This document shows, in pieces, positions 1 to 7,328 of a stretch of DNA of 44,308 bases. The stretch lies in assembly GCA_023896275.1 (NCBI GenBank), contig MLDA01000025.1, forward strand, positions 1 to 44,308, read 5' to 3'. This stretch comes from Kocuria rosea subsp. polaris (lineage in GTDB: Bacteria > Actinomycetota > Actinomycetes > Actinomycetales > Micrococcaceae). The notes beneath the pieces are model-generated. The model saw only the letters and a list, made by a program, of their open reading frames with translations. It did no database searches and was not told where the DNA came from. Numbering within the stretch: position 1 is the first letter of the stretch; each line of letters starts with the position of its first letter. The position numbers were made by a program, and so were the translations under genes.

Positions 1-295
1 GGGTGAGGCGCTGCAGCAACTCGATCTCGTTCCGGCACCCCAACCGGGCTGAGAGCCGGTCCTCACCCAAGGACTTCTCCGACCGCAGTGCGACCTCGCC
101 GGCGTTACGGATTCGAAGGGCGTCCAGGTGGCGGCCGGCGGCCTCCAAGGTCCTTGTGGCTTCGATCAGCGCCTCATCATCCTGGACGGCCAGCTCATCG
201 GGTGCGCCTCCGAGCGCCGCGATCACGACGCGACCCCGGTCCGCCGGTGAGAGACAGGCGTACGTTTCGGGGTTCAACAGGAGGTCCGCTTCCAT
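1..295 (-). CDS. DUF222 / 13E12-type protein (probable HNH endonuclease family), N-terminal part
   Basis: Reading leftward from an ATG at 293-295, an open frame runs off the window edge and gives about 98 residues beginning MEADLLLNPETYACL. The segment with AALRIRNAGEVALRS-type content followed by LGEDRLSARLGCR and ELLQRLT resembles the N-terminal half of DUF222 proteins, multicopy actinobacterial proteins that usually end in an HNH nuclease domain. The HNH part would lie outside the window, so nuclease function is inference. A TACGAT hexamer ends six bases before the ATG, which supports this start and a leaderless transcript. The call rests on pattern memory rather than an alignment. Confidence 0.6.
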   Translation of the reverse strand, partial: MEADLLLNPETYACLSPADRGRVVIAALGGAPDELAVQDDEALIEATRTLEAAGRHLDALRIRNAGEVALRSEKSLGEDRLSARLGCRNEIELLQRLT

Positions 296-301
296 GAACC
301 A

Positions 302-307
302 ATCGTA
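302..307 (-). promoter_or_regulatory. -10 box of a leaderless promoter for the DUF222-type gene
   Basis: On the minus strand TACGAT is followed by six bases and then the ATG at 295. The surrounding 300-360 stretch is unusually A/T-rich for this window and holds three GAAC repeats. No convincing -35 box was seen. Confidence 0.4.
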
Positions 308-435
308 GTACAGGACTTCGAATAATGAAAGAGTTTTTGAACCCTTTTAGAACAAGAACTGCGGCCAGCGACGGCGGCGAGAGGGCGTTTCTGGCGGATA
401 TCGCAGCATCGCGCATTCTCCGGCGGCGGAACCTC

Positions 436-441
436 TAAAGT
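436..441 (+). promoter_or_regulatory. -10 box of a leaderless promoter for the PHP gene
   Basis: TAAAGT is followed by exactly six bases (442-447) and then the ATG at 448. That places the transcription start at the start codon, so the mRNA would be leaderless. No good -35 box is visible. Confidence 0.5.
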
Positions 442-447
442 GGTGGC

Positions 448-1305
448 ATGCTCATCGACCTGCATACCCACTCGAGGGTCTCCGACGGCACCGAGTCGCC
501 GCGAGCGCTCATGCGCTCGGCCGCGCAAGCCGGCGTCGACGTCGTCGCACTGACGGATCACGACCAGACGGCCGGGTGGGCGGAGGCAGCCGAGGCGGCG
601 GTGGACTACGGCGTGGGATTCGTGCCGGGCATGGAGATCTCCTGCAAGACCTCCACGGGGATCAGCGTGCACCTGCTCAGCTACCTGCACGACCCGAAGC
701 ACCCGGGGCTGCTGGCCGAGGTCGACCGGGCGCGGGACTCGCGGGTGCTGCGGGCTCGGCGGATGGTCGAGCTGCTCGGCGAGGATTTCCCGATCACCTG
801 GGAGCTCGTCCAGGAGCACACCGCGGACGGGGCGACGATGGGCCGCCCGCACATCGCCGACGCACTCGTCGCTGCGGGCGTCGTGTCGACGCGGACCGAG
901 GCGTTCGAATCGGTGCTGACGCCGCGCTCGCGCTACTACGTGGGCCACTTCGCCATCGACCCCGCGCAGGCGGTGCGGCTCGTGCGCGCGGCCGGGGGAG
1001 TGCCCGTGTTCGCCCACCCCGTCGCCTCGGCGCGCGGGCGAGTGGTCGGTGACGAGGTGTTCGAGGAGATGATCGCCGCAGGGCTGATGGGCCTGGAGAT
1101 CGAGCACCGAGACAATCCAGAGCACGGCCGCCACAAGCTGCGCCGGATCGCCGCCGAGCACGGCCTGATTGTGACCGGCTCGAGCGACTACCACGGCGCC
1201 GGCAAACCCAACCGGCTCGGCGAGAACTCGACCAGCGTCGAAGCCCTCGGCCTTATCCTTGCGGCCGGCAGCGGGTCCGCCCCGGTGGGCGTCGACCTTA
1301 GCTAG
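448..1305 (+). CDS. PHP-domain phosphoesterase (YciV / 3',5'-nucleotide phosphatase-like)
   Basis: A 285-residue PHP-domain metallophosphoesterase. The metal-binding signatures are visible in order: DLHTHS at residues 4-9, LTDHDQ near residue 36, GMEISC near residue 63, FAHP near residue 190, and GSSDYHG near residue 250. This layout matches the TrpH/YciV family, whose characterised members hydrolyse 3',5'-nucleoside bisphosphates and short 5'-phosphorylated RNA; the exact substrate here is inferred. It is a monocistronic unit converging on the methyltransferase gene, and the two genes share the palindromic CTAG at 1302-1305 as their stop codons. The start is fixed by a TAAAGT box six bases upstream of the ATG. 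Confidence 0.87.
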   Translation: MLIDLHTHSRVSDGTESPRALMRSAAQAGVDVVALTDHDQTAGWAEAAEAAVDYGVGFVPGMEISCKTSTGISVHLLSYLHDPKHPGLLAEVDRARDSRVLRARRMVELLGEDFPITWELVQEHTADGATMGRPHIADALVAAGVVSTRTEAFESVLTPRSRYYVGHFAIDPAQAVRLVRAAGGVPVFAHPVASARGRVVGDEVFEEMIAAGLMGLEIEHRDNPEHGRHKLRRIAAEHGLIVTGSSDYHGAGKPNRLGENSTSVEALGLILAAGSGSAPVGVDLS

Positions 1306-2186
1306 CGGGGCTTCTTGACGCCAGGTACGACGACGGCGGCGTCGCCGAAGCGCGCCCGCATCACCTTCACTGCTTCGCGGTTCGCGTCCACGCAGACGAA
1401 TCGGCGGCCGAGCTCGAGCGCCGCGGCACCCGTCGTGCCGGAACCCGCGAAGAAGTCCAGCACCCAGTCGCCAGGGCGCGAACTGGCGGCGATGATCCGC
1501 CGCAGCACGCCGAGTGGTTTCTGCGTCGGGTAACCCGTCTTCTCCTTGCCCGTGGGGGAGACGATCGTGTGCCACCAGACGTCGGTCGGCAGTTTGCCCA
1601 GCGCGGCCTTCTCCGCCGTGACGAGGCCGGGCGCCATGTAGGGCTCGCGGTCGACCTCGGCCGAGTCGAAGTGGTACTTCTGCGGGTCCTTCACGTACAC
1701 CAGGATCGTGTCGTGCTTGGACGGCCACCGGGTTTTGGCGCGACCGCCGAAGTCGTACGCCCAGATGATCTCGTTAAGGAAGTTCTCCCGGCCGAAGATC
1801 GCATCCAGCATGACCTTCGCGTAGTGCACCTCGCGGTAGTCCAGATGCACGTAGAGCGTGCCGTCGTCGGCGAGCAGGCGCCAGGCCTCGCGCAGTCGCG
1901 GCTCCAGGAAGCCCCAGTAGTCGTCGAACGCGTCGTCGTAGCTGCGCAGAGCCCCGCGCAGGGTCGAATAGGAGACACCCTTGAATCCGACGCGGTCGCC
2001 CTCGCCCTCCACGGCGCGCACGCTCGTCGTCGACTGCCGCGCCTGCTTGCGGCCCGTGTTGAACGGTGGGTCGACGTAGATCAGCGTGAACGATCCGTCG
2101 GGAAGGCGCGGGAGCACCTCGGAGTTGTCGGCGTGGACCACCAGGTTCTCGCTGTCGGTAGTCCACGCCGGCTTGATTCGGCCCAT
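1302..2186 (-). CDS. Site-specific DNA methyltransferase (N6-adenine or N4-cytosine), orphan
   Basis: A 294-residue amino-methyltransferase. Motif IV, DPPF, lies at residues 39-42 (IYVDPPFNTG) and the AdoMet-binding motif I, FAGSGTT, lies near residue 250. This IV-before-I order is typical of beta-type N6A/N4C enzymes. WWHTIVSPTGKEKTGYPTQKP precedes motif I as in type III Mod-like and stand-alone enzymes. No restriction endonuclease gene is adjacent, so it looks like an orphan methylase; its target sequence cannot be read from the protein. The start is the ATG at 2184-2186, two bases after the helicase stop codon, so it is probably cotranscribed with the helicase gene. Longer open reading upstream overlaps the helicase and is not used. 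Confidence 0.85.
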   Translation of the reverse strand: MGRIKPAWTTDSENLVVHADNSEVLPRLPDGSFTLIYVDPPFNTGRKQARQSTTSVRAVEGEGDRVGFKGVSYSTLRGALRSYDDAFDDYWGFLEPRLREAWRLLADDGTLYVHLDYREVHYAKVMLDAIFGRENFLNEIIWAYDFGGRAKTRWPSKHDTILVYVKDPQKYHFDSAEVDREPYMAPGLVTAEKAALGKLPTDVWWHTIVSPTGKEKTGYPTQKPLGVLRRIIAASSRPGDWVLDFFAGSGTTGAAALELGRRFVCVDANREAVKVMRARFGDAAVVVPGVKKPR

Positions 2187-2188
2187 GC

Positions 2189-3772
2189 CTACTGTTCGTC
2201 GCGGTTGTTCACGACTTCGCCGTTGCGGCGGCGGGTCCGCGGACGACGACGGCGCGGCCGTTCGCTGCCTGCCTCCACCGGCGGAGTGTCCGCCTCTTCG
2301 GCACGCTGGCCGCGGCCCTCGCCGGTGCTCTCCTTGTTCGGGCGGTCGGCGCGGCCGTGGCTGTGGCCGTGGCGACGCTCGCCCTCCTTGGAGCGGCCGC
2401 GCGAGCGCTGCGGGCGCGAGTCCGAGCGCTGCTTGCCGCCGGTCTCGCCGAGGTCCTCGACCTTCTCGCCCTTGAGCCCCTCGAGCTGACGCTTGTTGCG
2501 CGGCAGGCGGCCCTTCGTGCCCGCCGGGATGTTCAGCTCCTCGTAGAGGTGCGGCGACGAGGAGTACGTCTCGACCGGTTCGCCCTGATCGAGGCCCAGG
2601 GCCTTGTTGATCAGGCCCCAGCGGGGGATGTCCTCCCAGTCGACGAGCGTCACGGCGGTGCCCTTGTTGCCGGCGCGGCCCGTGCGGCCCACGCGGTGCA
2701 GGTAGGTCTTCTCGTCCTCCGGGCACTGCAGGTTGATGACGTGCGTGACGTCGTCGACGTCGATGCCGCGGGCGGCGACGTCGGTCGCGACGAGCACGTC
2801 GATCTTCTCGTTGCGGAAGGCGCGCAGCGCCTGCTCACGGGCGCCCTGGCCGAGGTCGCCGTGCAGCGCGCCGGCGGAGAAGCCGCGATCGGTGAGTTCC
2901 TCGGAGAGCTTCGCGGCGGCACGCTTGGTGCGCGAGAAGATGATGGAGCGGCCGCGGCCCTCAGACTGCAGGATGCGGGCGACGACCTCAACCTTGTCCA
3001 ACGGGTGCGCACGGTAGACGACCTGGCGGATGTCCTTCTTGGTGATGCCCTCGTCCAGCGGGTCGTGGGCGCGGATGTGCGTCGGCTGCGACATGAAGCG
3101 GCGGGCCATCGCAATGACCGGGCCCGGCATCGTCGCGGAGAACAGCATCGTCTGGCGGACCTCGGGCACGGCGGCCAGGATCCGCTCGACGTCCGGCAGG
3201 AAGCCGAGGTCCAGCATTTCGTCGGCCTCGTCGAGGACCACGATCCGGATGCTCTTCAGGTTCAGGTGCTTCTGCTTGTAGAGGTCCAGCAGGCGGCCCG
3301 GGGTGCCGACGACGATCTCGACGCCGGCCGCGAGCTGATCGATCTGCGGCTCATAGGCGCGACCGCCGTAGATCGTGGCGATGCGCGCGTTGCTGCGCTT
3401 GGCCGCCGTCGTCATGTCCGCTGCCACCTGGACGGCGAGCTCGCGGGTCGGCGCGACGATCAGGGCCTGCGGGGCGCCCGGCGTCGGCAGGTCCTCGAAG
3501 CCGGCGTCGCCGGGTCCGACGACGCGCTGCAGTGCCGGGATGCCGAAGCCGAGGGTCTTGCCCGTGCCGGTCTTGGCCTGCCCGATGATGTCGTGGCCGT
3601 TCAGGGCCACCGGCAGCGTCATGGCCTGGATGGGGAAGGGGGTGAGGATGTTCTTGTCCGCCAGGGAGGCGACGATATCGCCGCGGACGCCGAAGTCCCC
3701 GAAGGTCTCTGTTGGTTCGACCGGTTCTGCGATCTTGACGGTCTCTTCAGTGTTGCCAGTATTGATGGTCAA
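2189..3772 (-). CDS. DEAD-box ATP-dependent RNA helicase (RhlE/DeaD-like)
   Basis: A 527-residue DEAD-box helicase. In order: a Q-motif region (TPFPIQAMTLP), Walker A AKTGTGKT, PTRELA, VLDEADEMLDLGF, SAT, and the C-terminal helicase motifs with HRVGRTGRAG. The last 90 or so residues are a disordered Arg/Glu/Gly-rich tail, typical of RNA-binding extensions in RhlE/DeaD proteins. It probably unwinds RNA duplexes in ribosome assembly or mRNA decay. The start is the TTG at 3770-3772 because a stop codon lies in frame just upstream; a GAGAA motif sits six bases before it. By gene order it corresponds to mycobacterial rhlE. The RNB exoribonuclease gene lies upstream on the same strand, a plausible functional pairing in RNA turnover. 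Confidence 0.9.
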   Translation of the reverse strand: MTINTGNTEETVKIAEPVEPTETFGDFGVRGDIVASLADKNILTPFPIQAMTLPVALNGHDIIGQAKTGTGKTLGFGIPALQRVVGPGDAGFEDLPTPGAPQALIVAPTRELAVQVAADMTTAAKRSNARIATIYGGRAYEPQIDQLAAGVEIVVGTPGRLLDLYKQKHLNLKSIRIVVLDEADEMLDLGFLPDVERILAAVPEVRQTMLFSATMPGPVIAMARRFMSQPTHIRAHDPLDEGITKKDIRQVVYRAHPLDKVEVVARILQSEGRGRSIIFSRTKRAAAKLSEELTDRGFSAGALHGDLGQGAREQALRAFRNEKIDVLVATDVAARGIDVDDVTHVINLQCPEDEKTYLHRVGRTGRAGNKGTAVTLVDWEDIPRWGLINKALGLDQGEPVETYSSSPHLYEELNIPAGTKGRLPRNKRQLEGLKGEKVEDLGETGGKQRSDSRPQRSRGRSKEGERRHGHSHGRADRPNKESTGEGRGQRAEEADTPPVEAGSERPRRRRPRTRRRNGEVVNNRDEQ

Positions 3773-4068
3773 TGAATTCTCATTCGGTTAGGCGCTCGCG
3801 GTGGCTCCTCGTTTTGGGAGGCATCGAGCGCGTCCAGCGGAGCCGATCGCGGTCTTCTCACATCACGCCGAAGTGCGTTGCTGACGATGTCGTTCCCCTG
3901 CTGAAGCGGGGAGCCGCTGGTCGTGCATGGGCTCGTACGGCACCGTGCGGGCGTGGAGGTTTCAGGCAGGTTCGCTGGGAAACGCTGCAAAAGTGTTCAC
4001 AAACTCTTACGATCGGGCATCCTTGCCTACGCGGTCAGTCTAACGGGTGCGGGCCCGCATCGCTGACT
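3773..4068. other. 296-bp intergenic region: leader/promoter of the RNA helicase
   Basis: This lies between the end of the RNB gene and the helicase start, both on the minus strand. I see no credible gene; a 73-residue open frame here lacks family features and codon character. On the minus strand a hairpin (3792-3831) with a 7-bp outer stem GCGCTCG/CGAGCGC and an inner CTCC/GGAG stem sits about 20 bases before the helicase start codon. The A/T-richer part near 3990-4015 may hold the promoter, but no box is clear. Confidence 0.5.
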
Positions 4069-5535
4069 TCACTCGCTGATGATTTCCCGGACCACAAACC
4101 GGACCCGCCGTGCGGCGATGTCCGCCTCCGCCAGCTCGACGCGCACACGCTGGCCTGGCGCCGGCTCGACGTCGCCCTCACCGTTGATCTTCGCGGTGAT
4201 CGCCGGCTCCAGGATCTGGACCATTCCCTCTTCGATCACGACGGCCTCGAAGCTCTCGCCGATCCGCCCGGCCAGCAGCGCCGCCTCGACGGCGTCGATC
4301 GCCTGGCGCTCAGCGGCCGAGGCGCGCTGGCCCGAGGCCCGCATGTGCCCGGGCAGCTCCGGCAGGGCCGCGCGCACCCAGTCGGGCACGGGCTCACCCT
4401 GCACCAGATGCCAGCAGGCCACGAGTACGAAGCGGTCGACGAGCCGGCGCAGCGGGGCCGTGGTGTGCGCGTACGGTGCGGCGATCGCGGCCTGCTCGCG
4501 TTCCTTGGGCAGCTCCCCGTCGAAGGCCGTGTAGTCGGCGCCGCGGAAGAGCACCGTGGCCGAGTACATGAGGGCCAGGGCGGACGGGTCTTCGAGGTTG
4601 AGGGAGTCGAGGAACTCCCCGTAGGTCAGGTCCTCGTCCCACGGGTGGCCGAGGGCCACCGCCTGCCGCCGGTACCCGGCGATCTGCTTTTCGTCCGGTG
4701 CGGGCATTGTGCGCAGGATGCCAACGCCGCCGTCGAGCATGATCCGCGCCGCGGCGATGCCCGTCATGAGGGAGATCTGGGCGTTCCACTCCTCGGCCGG
4801 CAGATTCGAACGGTGCGCCAGCACGTAGTGGCCGTCGCCGTCGACCTCGACCTCCTGCTCGGGCAGGCGCAGGCTCGCTCCGCCGCGTTCGCGTTCGCGG
4901 CGCAGCCGGGCGCGGCCGACGTCGCGCAGGCCCGGCAGGGTCTCGCCGCCCGGCAGGGAACCGTCGGCGCGCCCGCCGTCGAGGCCGTCGATCATCTCCT
5001 GCACCTGCTCGTAGTGCAGCTTGGCGCGGCTGACGACGACGGCGCGCACCAGGTCGGTTCGCATCAGGCGGCCGTCCGCCGCGACGTCGAACGTCCACAC
5101 GAACGCGCTGCGGCGCTGATCGGGCAGCAGGCTGCCGGCGTCTTCAGCGATGCACTCCGGGTGGAGGCCGAGACGTTCGTGGGGCAGGTAGATGGTTTGG
5201 CCGCGCCGGCGGGTCTCCGCGTCCAATGCGCCGCCCGGCGCAACGAACGCCGGCACGTCGGCGATCGCGTAGTGCACGCGGAACCCGTCGCCGTCGTACT
5301 CGATGTGCACGGCCTGGTCTAGGTCGGTGGAGCTCGGCGGGTCGATCGTGACGAACTCGATGTCGGTGCGGTCGAGCGCGGGCGGTTCGAACGCCGCGAT
5401 TGCGCGCTCAGCGTCGGCGAGGGCCTCGGGGCTGAAGTCGGTCGGCAGCTCGAGGTCCGTCACGATCGCGCGCAGGGCGTCGGCGAGTTCGGACTGGTGC
5501 GCGCGGGCGGACAGTTCAAGATGTTTATAGACCAC
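4069..5535 (-). CDS. RNB-domain (RNase II family) 3'-5' exoribonuclease
   Basis: A 488-residue RNB-domain protein, shorter than RNase II or RNase R (about 640-810) and lacking recognisable N-terminal cold-shock domains. The catalytic signature IDPPSSTDLDQAVH lies at residues 64-76. Three of the four metal-binding aspartates are present (D65, D71, D73), while the position of the fourth holds Gln (Q74). The central RNB core continues through LLPDQRRSAF, and about 60 C-terminal residues look like a degenerate S1/OB barrel. I infer processive 3'-5' RNA degradation. The start is a GTG at 5533-5535, preceded by TAGTCT at a six-base gap, which fits a leaderless mRNA. The gene diverges from the MiaE-like gene, with only 39 bases between the two start codons. 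Confidence 0.82.
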   Translation of the reverse strand: MVYKHLELSARAHQSELADALRAIVTDLELPTDFSPEALADAERAIAAFEPPALDRTDIEFVTIDPPSSTDLDQAVHIEYDGDGFRVHYAIADVPAFVAPGGALDAETRRRGQTIYLPHERLGLHPECIAEDAGSLLPDQRRSAFVWTFDVAADGRLMRTDLVRAVVVSRAKLHYEQVQEMIDGLDGGRADGSLPGGETLPGLRDVGRARLRRERERGGASLRLPEQEVEVDGDGHYVLAHRSNLPAEEWNAQISLMTGIAAARIMLDGGVGILRTMPAPDEKQIAGYRRQAVALGHPWDEDLTYGEFLDSLNLEDPSALALMYSATVLFRGADYTAFDGELPKEREQAAIAAPYAHTTAPLRRLVDRFVLVACWHLVQGEPVPDWVRAALPELPGHMRASGQRASAAERQAIDAVEAALLAGRIGESFEAVVIEEGMVQILEPAITAKINGEGDVEPAPGQRVRVELAEADIAARRVRFVVREIISE

Positions 5536-5541
5536 GACGAA

Positions 5542-5567
5542 AGACTAGCAATCGGCGCGTATAAGGT
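5542..5567. promoter_or_regulatory. Compact divergent leaderless promoters (RNB gene and MiaE-like gene)
   Basis: On the minus strand TAGTCT (5542-5547) ends six bases before the GTG at 5535. On the plus strand TAAGGT (5562-5567) ends seven bases before the ATG at 5575. Both -10 boxes are packed into the 39-bp gap, so each promoter's -35 region overlaps the other's transcription start. Confidence 0.45.
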
Positions 5568-5574
5568 GGGGGCC

Positions 5575-6210
5575 ATGACGCAGAAGCACGAGTCGACGAA
5601 GCTCGAACAGTCCCTGTACGGGCTCATGGCCTACCGCGAACTAACGACGTTCGAGCGGCTCTCCTCCGACGCCCGATTCTCACCGACCCACGCGGACCGG
5701 GCCGCGCTCGCGAAGCTGGCCGTCACCGAGTACGGGCACTTCGAACTCGCGTGCGACGAGCTCACGGCGGCCGGCCGCGACCCCGAGGCCGTGATGGAGC
5801 CGTTCATGGAGATCATCGACGAACTGCACGAGCGGACCCGCCCGGGGGACTGGTATGAGTCGCTCATGAAGGCGTACGTGCTTGACGCGGTCTCCGCCGA
5901 CTTCTACCGGGTCGCAGCCGAGCGGCTCTCCGAGCAGGCGCGGCTGCTCGCCCGGCGGATCCAGGAGCTCGACGAACAGTCGGCGTGGCTGACCGAGCGG
6001 CTGCGGGCCGACATCGACGACGAGCGATTGCGCTCGCGGCTCGCCCTGTGGGGGCGCCGGCTGCTCGGGGAGGCGTTGACGAAGGCGCGGTTCGTCCTCG
6101 ACACCACCGACCTCGGCGCGCTGTTCGGCGAGGAGGACCGCAAAGAGCTGTTCGCGGACCTGATCAGGAAGCACTCGCGGCGGATGTCGGCCCTGAAGCT
6201 GACGGCGTAG
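5575..6210 (+). CDS. Ferritin-like fold protein, MiaE_2-type
   Basis: A 211-residue all-helical protein resembling the actinobacterial MiaE_2 family, named for distant similarity to tRNA-(ms2io6A)-hydroxylase. The putative diiron-type segments are EYGHFELACDEL near residue 55 and the ESLMKAYVLDAVSADFYR stretch near residue 95. The hydroxylase role is not demonstrated for this branch, so I call only the fold. The ATG at 5575 is preferred over an in-frame upstream start at 5497 because a TAAGGT box ends seven bases before it and the upstream extension would run into the divergent RNB gene. A strong hairpin follows the stop codon. The gene sits beside DUF3107/TetR, as I recall for Mycobacterium. 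Confidence 0.75.
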   Translation: MTQKHESTKLEQSLYGLMAYRELTTFERLSSDARFSPTHADRAALAKLAVTEYGHFELACDELTAAGRDPEAVMEPFMEIIDELHERTRPGDWYESLMKAYVLDAVSADFYRVAAERLSEQARLLARRIQELDEQSAWLTERLRADIDDERLRSRLALWGRRLLGEALTKARFVLDTTDLGALFGEEDRKELFADLIRKHSRRMSALKLTA

Positions 6211-6221
6211 CGCGCACAAAG

Positions 6222-6267
6222 CGACGGCCCGCGGCCCCGGCTGGAGAGCCGGGGCCGCGGGCCGTCG
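6222..6267. terminator. Perfect 21-bp stem-loop, bidirectional terminator
   Basis: A perfect inverted repeat of 21 bp (arms 6222-6242 and 6247-6267) with a GGAG loop lies between the convergent MiaE-like and DUF3107 genes. It has no U-tract, as is common for actinobacterial terminators, so it can act on both strands. Confidence 0.85.
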
Positions 6268-6281
6268 TGACGGGGCGGAGA

Positions 6282-6503
6282 CTACTGGGCGAAACCGACC
6301 GGGCGCGGGGCCTCGGAGCCGATCTCGACGTAGCCGATGGTGGCCGTCGGGATGATCACCTGACGGCCCTTGGCATCGGTCAACGTCAGCAGACCACCGG
6401 CGGCCAGGGCCTCCGACACGGTTTTCGCGACAGCGTCCGGGGCCTCGTCCGAGTCGACTACGACTTCGCGGCTAACATTCTGAATTCCGATGCGTACGTC
6501 CAT
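6282..6503 (-). CDS. DUF3107 family protein
   Basis: A 73-residue protein that I recognise as DUF3107, a small conserved actinobacterial family (Rv3208A/TB9.4 in M. tuberculosis, by memory). It starts MDVRIGIQNVSREVVVDS and contains the central stretch GGLLTLTDAKGRQVIIPT, which suggests a small beta-rich fold. No function is established that I know of. The gene lies 14 bases after the stop of the TetR gene on the same strand, so the two are very likely cotranscribed. It ends next to the hairpin at 6222-6267. Confidence 0.87.
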   Translation of the reverse strand: MDVRIGIQNVSREVVVDSDEAPDAVAKTVSEALAAGGLLTLTDAKGRQVIIPTATIGYVEIGSEAPRPVGFAQ

Positions 6504-6517
6504 GTTTACAACCTACT

Positions 6518-7186
6518 TCAGGATTCTTTGGGGAAACGACTGATTCCGCGCCAAGCTAAACGGGACACGAGATCGCTCGCGACGTCCTGTTCCACGTCAT
6601 CTGCGACTTCGAGCCACGAGCGCGCGGCCACTTGGGCCATGCCCGACAGACTACGCCCCAGCAGTACCGCCTGCGCGTGAGGCAGGGACGTGTCGCCGGA
6701 GATGACACCGGTGATCTCGTCCGCGATGCGCGCATTGAACGTCTCGAAGCGGTCGCTGACCTCCGGATCGTTGAGCAGGTCGGACTCGAAGATGAGTCGG
6801 TACGCCTGATGGTCGGCAGCGATGAAGTCGAAGTAGGTGCGGATCGCGGCGTTCACGCGCTCCTTGTTGTCGACCGTCGACTGGAGGGCCGTGACCATCG
6901 CGTCCGTGAGGATGCCCAGGTGGTGGTCGAGGAGCGCCAAGTAGAGTTCGCGCTTGCCGGGGAAGTGCTGGTAGAGCACCGGCTTGCTGACCCGGGCGGT
7001 CTCCGCGATCTCGTCCATCGCGGCACCGTGGTAGCCGTGGACCACGAAAACCTGATGTGCGGCGTCCAAGAGCTGGGCCCGTCGCTGCTCGCGCGGCATG
7101 CGCGGGGCGCGCCGATCGGTCGGCCCGGCGTCGGAGTGCTGCCCCTCCGGCGCGTTGCGCACAGATCCCACGGGTGTGTGTTCCAC
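6518..7186 (-). CDS. TetR-family transcriptional regulator (Rv3208-like)
   Basis: A 222-residue TetR regulator. The N-terminal helix-turn-helix domain spans about residues 30-80 (RRAQLLDAAHQVF, GYHGAAMDEIAETARVSKP, VLYQHFPGKRELY). The ligand-binding domain follows, with YRLIFESDLLNDPEV and a C-terminal WRGISRFP. It closely resembles Rv3208 of M. tuberculosis as I recall that sequence, and has the same DUF3107 partner. I chose the GTG at 7184-7186 because AAAGGGA lies at a good distance upstream; an earlier in-frame GTG at 7228 lacks such a site. The ligand is unknown. A candidate promoter box, TAGACT, lies at 7270-7275 on the minus strand. Confidence 0.88.
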   Translation of the reverse strand: MEHTPVGSVRNAPEGQHSDAGPTDRRAPRMPREQRRAQLLDAAHQVFVVHGYHGAAMDEIAETARVSKPVLYQHFPGKRELYLALLDHHLGILTDAMVTALQSTVDNKERVNAAIRTYFDFIAADHQAYRLIFESDLLNDPEVSDRFETFNARIADEITGVISGDTSLPHAQAVLLGRSLSGMAQVAARSWLEVADDVEQDVASDLVSRLAWRGISRFPKES

Positions 7187-7292
7187 GGGTGTCCCTTTCT
7201 GCCTCGTCCCCCAACGTGCAAGAAACACGCCAATCGGCCGGGGAATGACGGCCGGCTCGGCGTGGCATTCAGTCTACGCGCCGAGTCCGCGG

Positions 7293-7321
7293 TTGGGGCC
7301 GCGCCCGGCGCGTCCTAGAGT
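7293..7321 (+). promoter_or_regulatory. Promoter of moeZ (-35 and -10), leaderless
   Basis: TTGGGG (7293-7298), a 17-bp spacer and TAGAGT (7316-7321) form a sigma-70-type promoter. The -10 box ends seven bases before the moeZ ATG, so the transcript should have almost no leader. Confidence 0.6.
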
Positions 7322-7328
7322 ATGAGCC

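Noticed and set aside
2357-3775. A 472-residue plus-strand open frame opposite the RNA helicase
   Set aside because: Antisense to clear DEAD-box motifs, no recognisable domain, composition typical of a shadow.
3769-3990. Small minus-strand open frame in the helicase leader
   Set aside because: 73 residues without domain character, no ribosome site, and its 3' end overlaps the helicase start; more likely untranslated leader.
7187-7228. Earlier GTG start for the TetR gene at 7228
   Set aside because: No ribosome site or -10 box at a useful distance, whereas the GTG at 7186 has AAAGGGA at good spacing.
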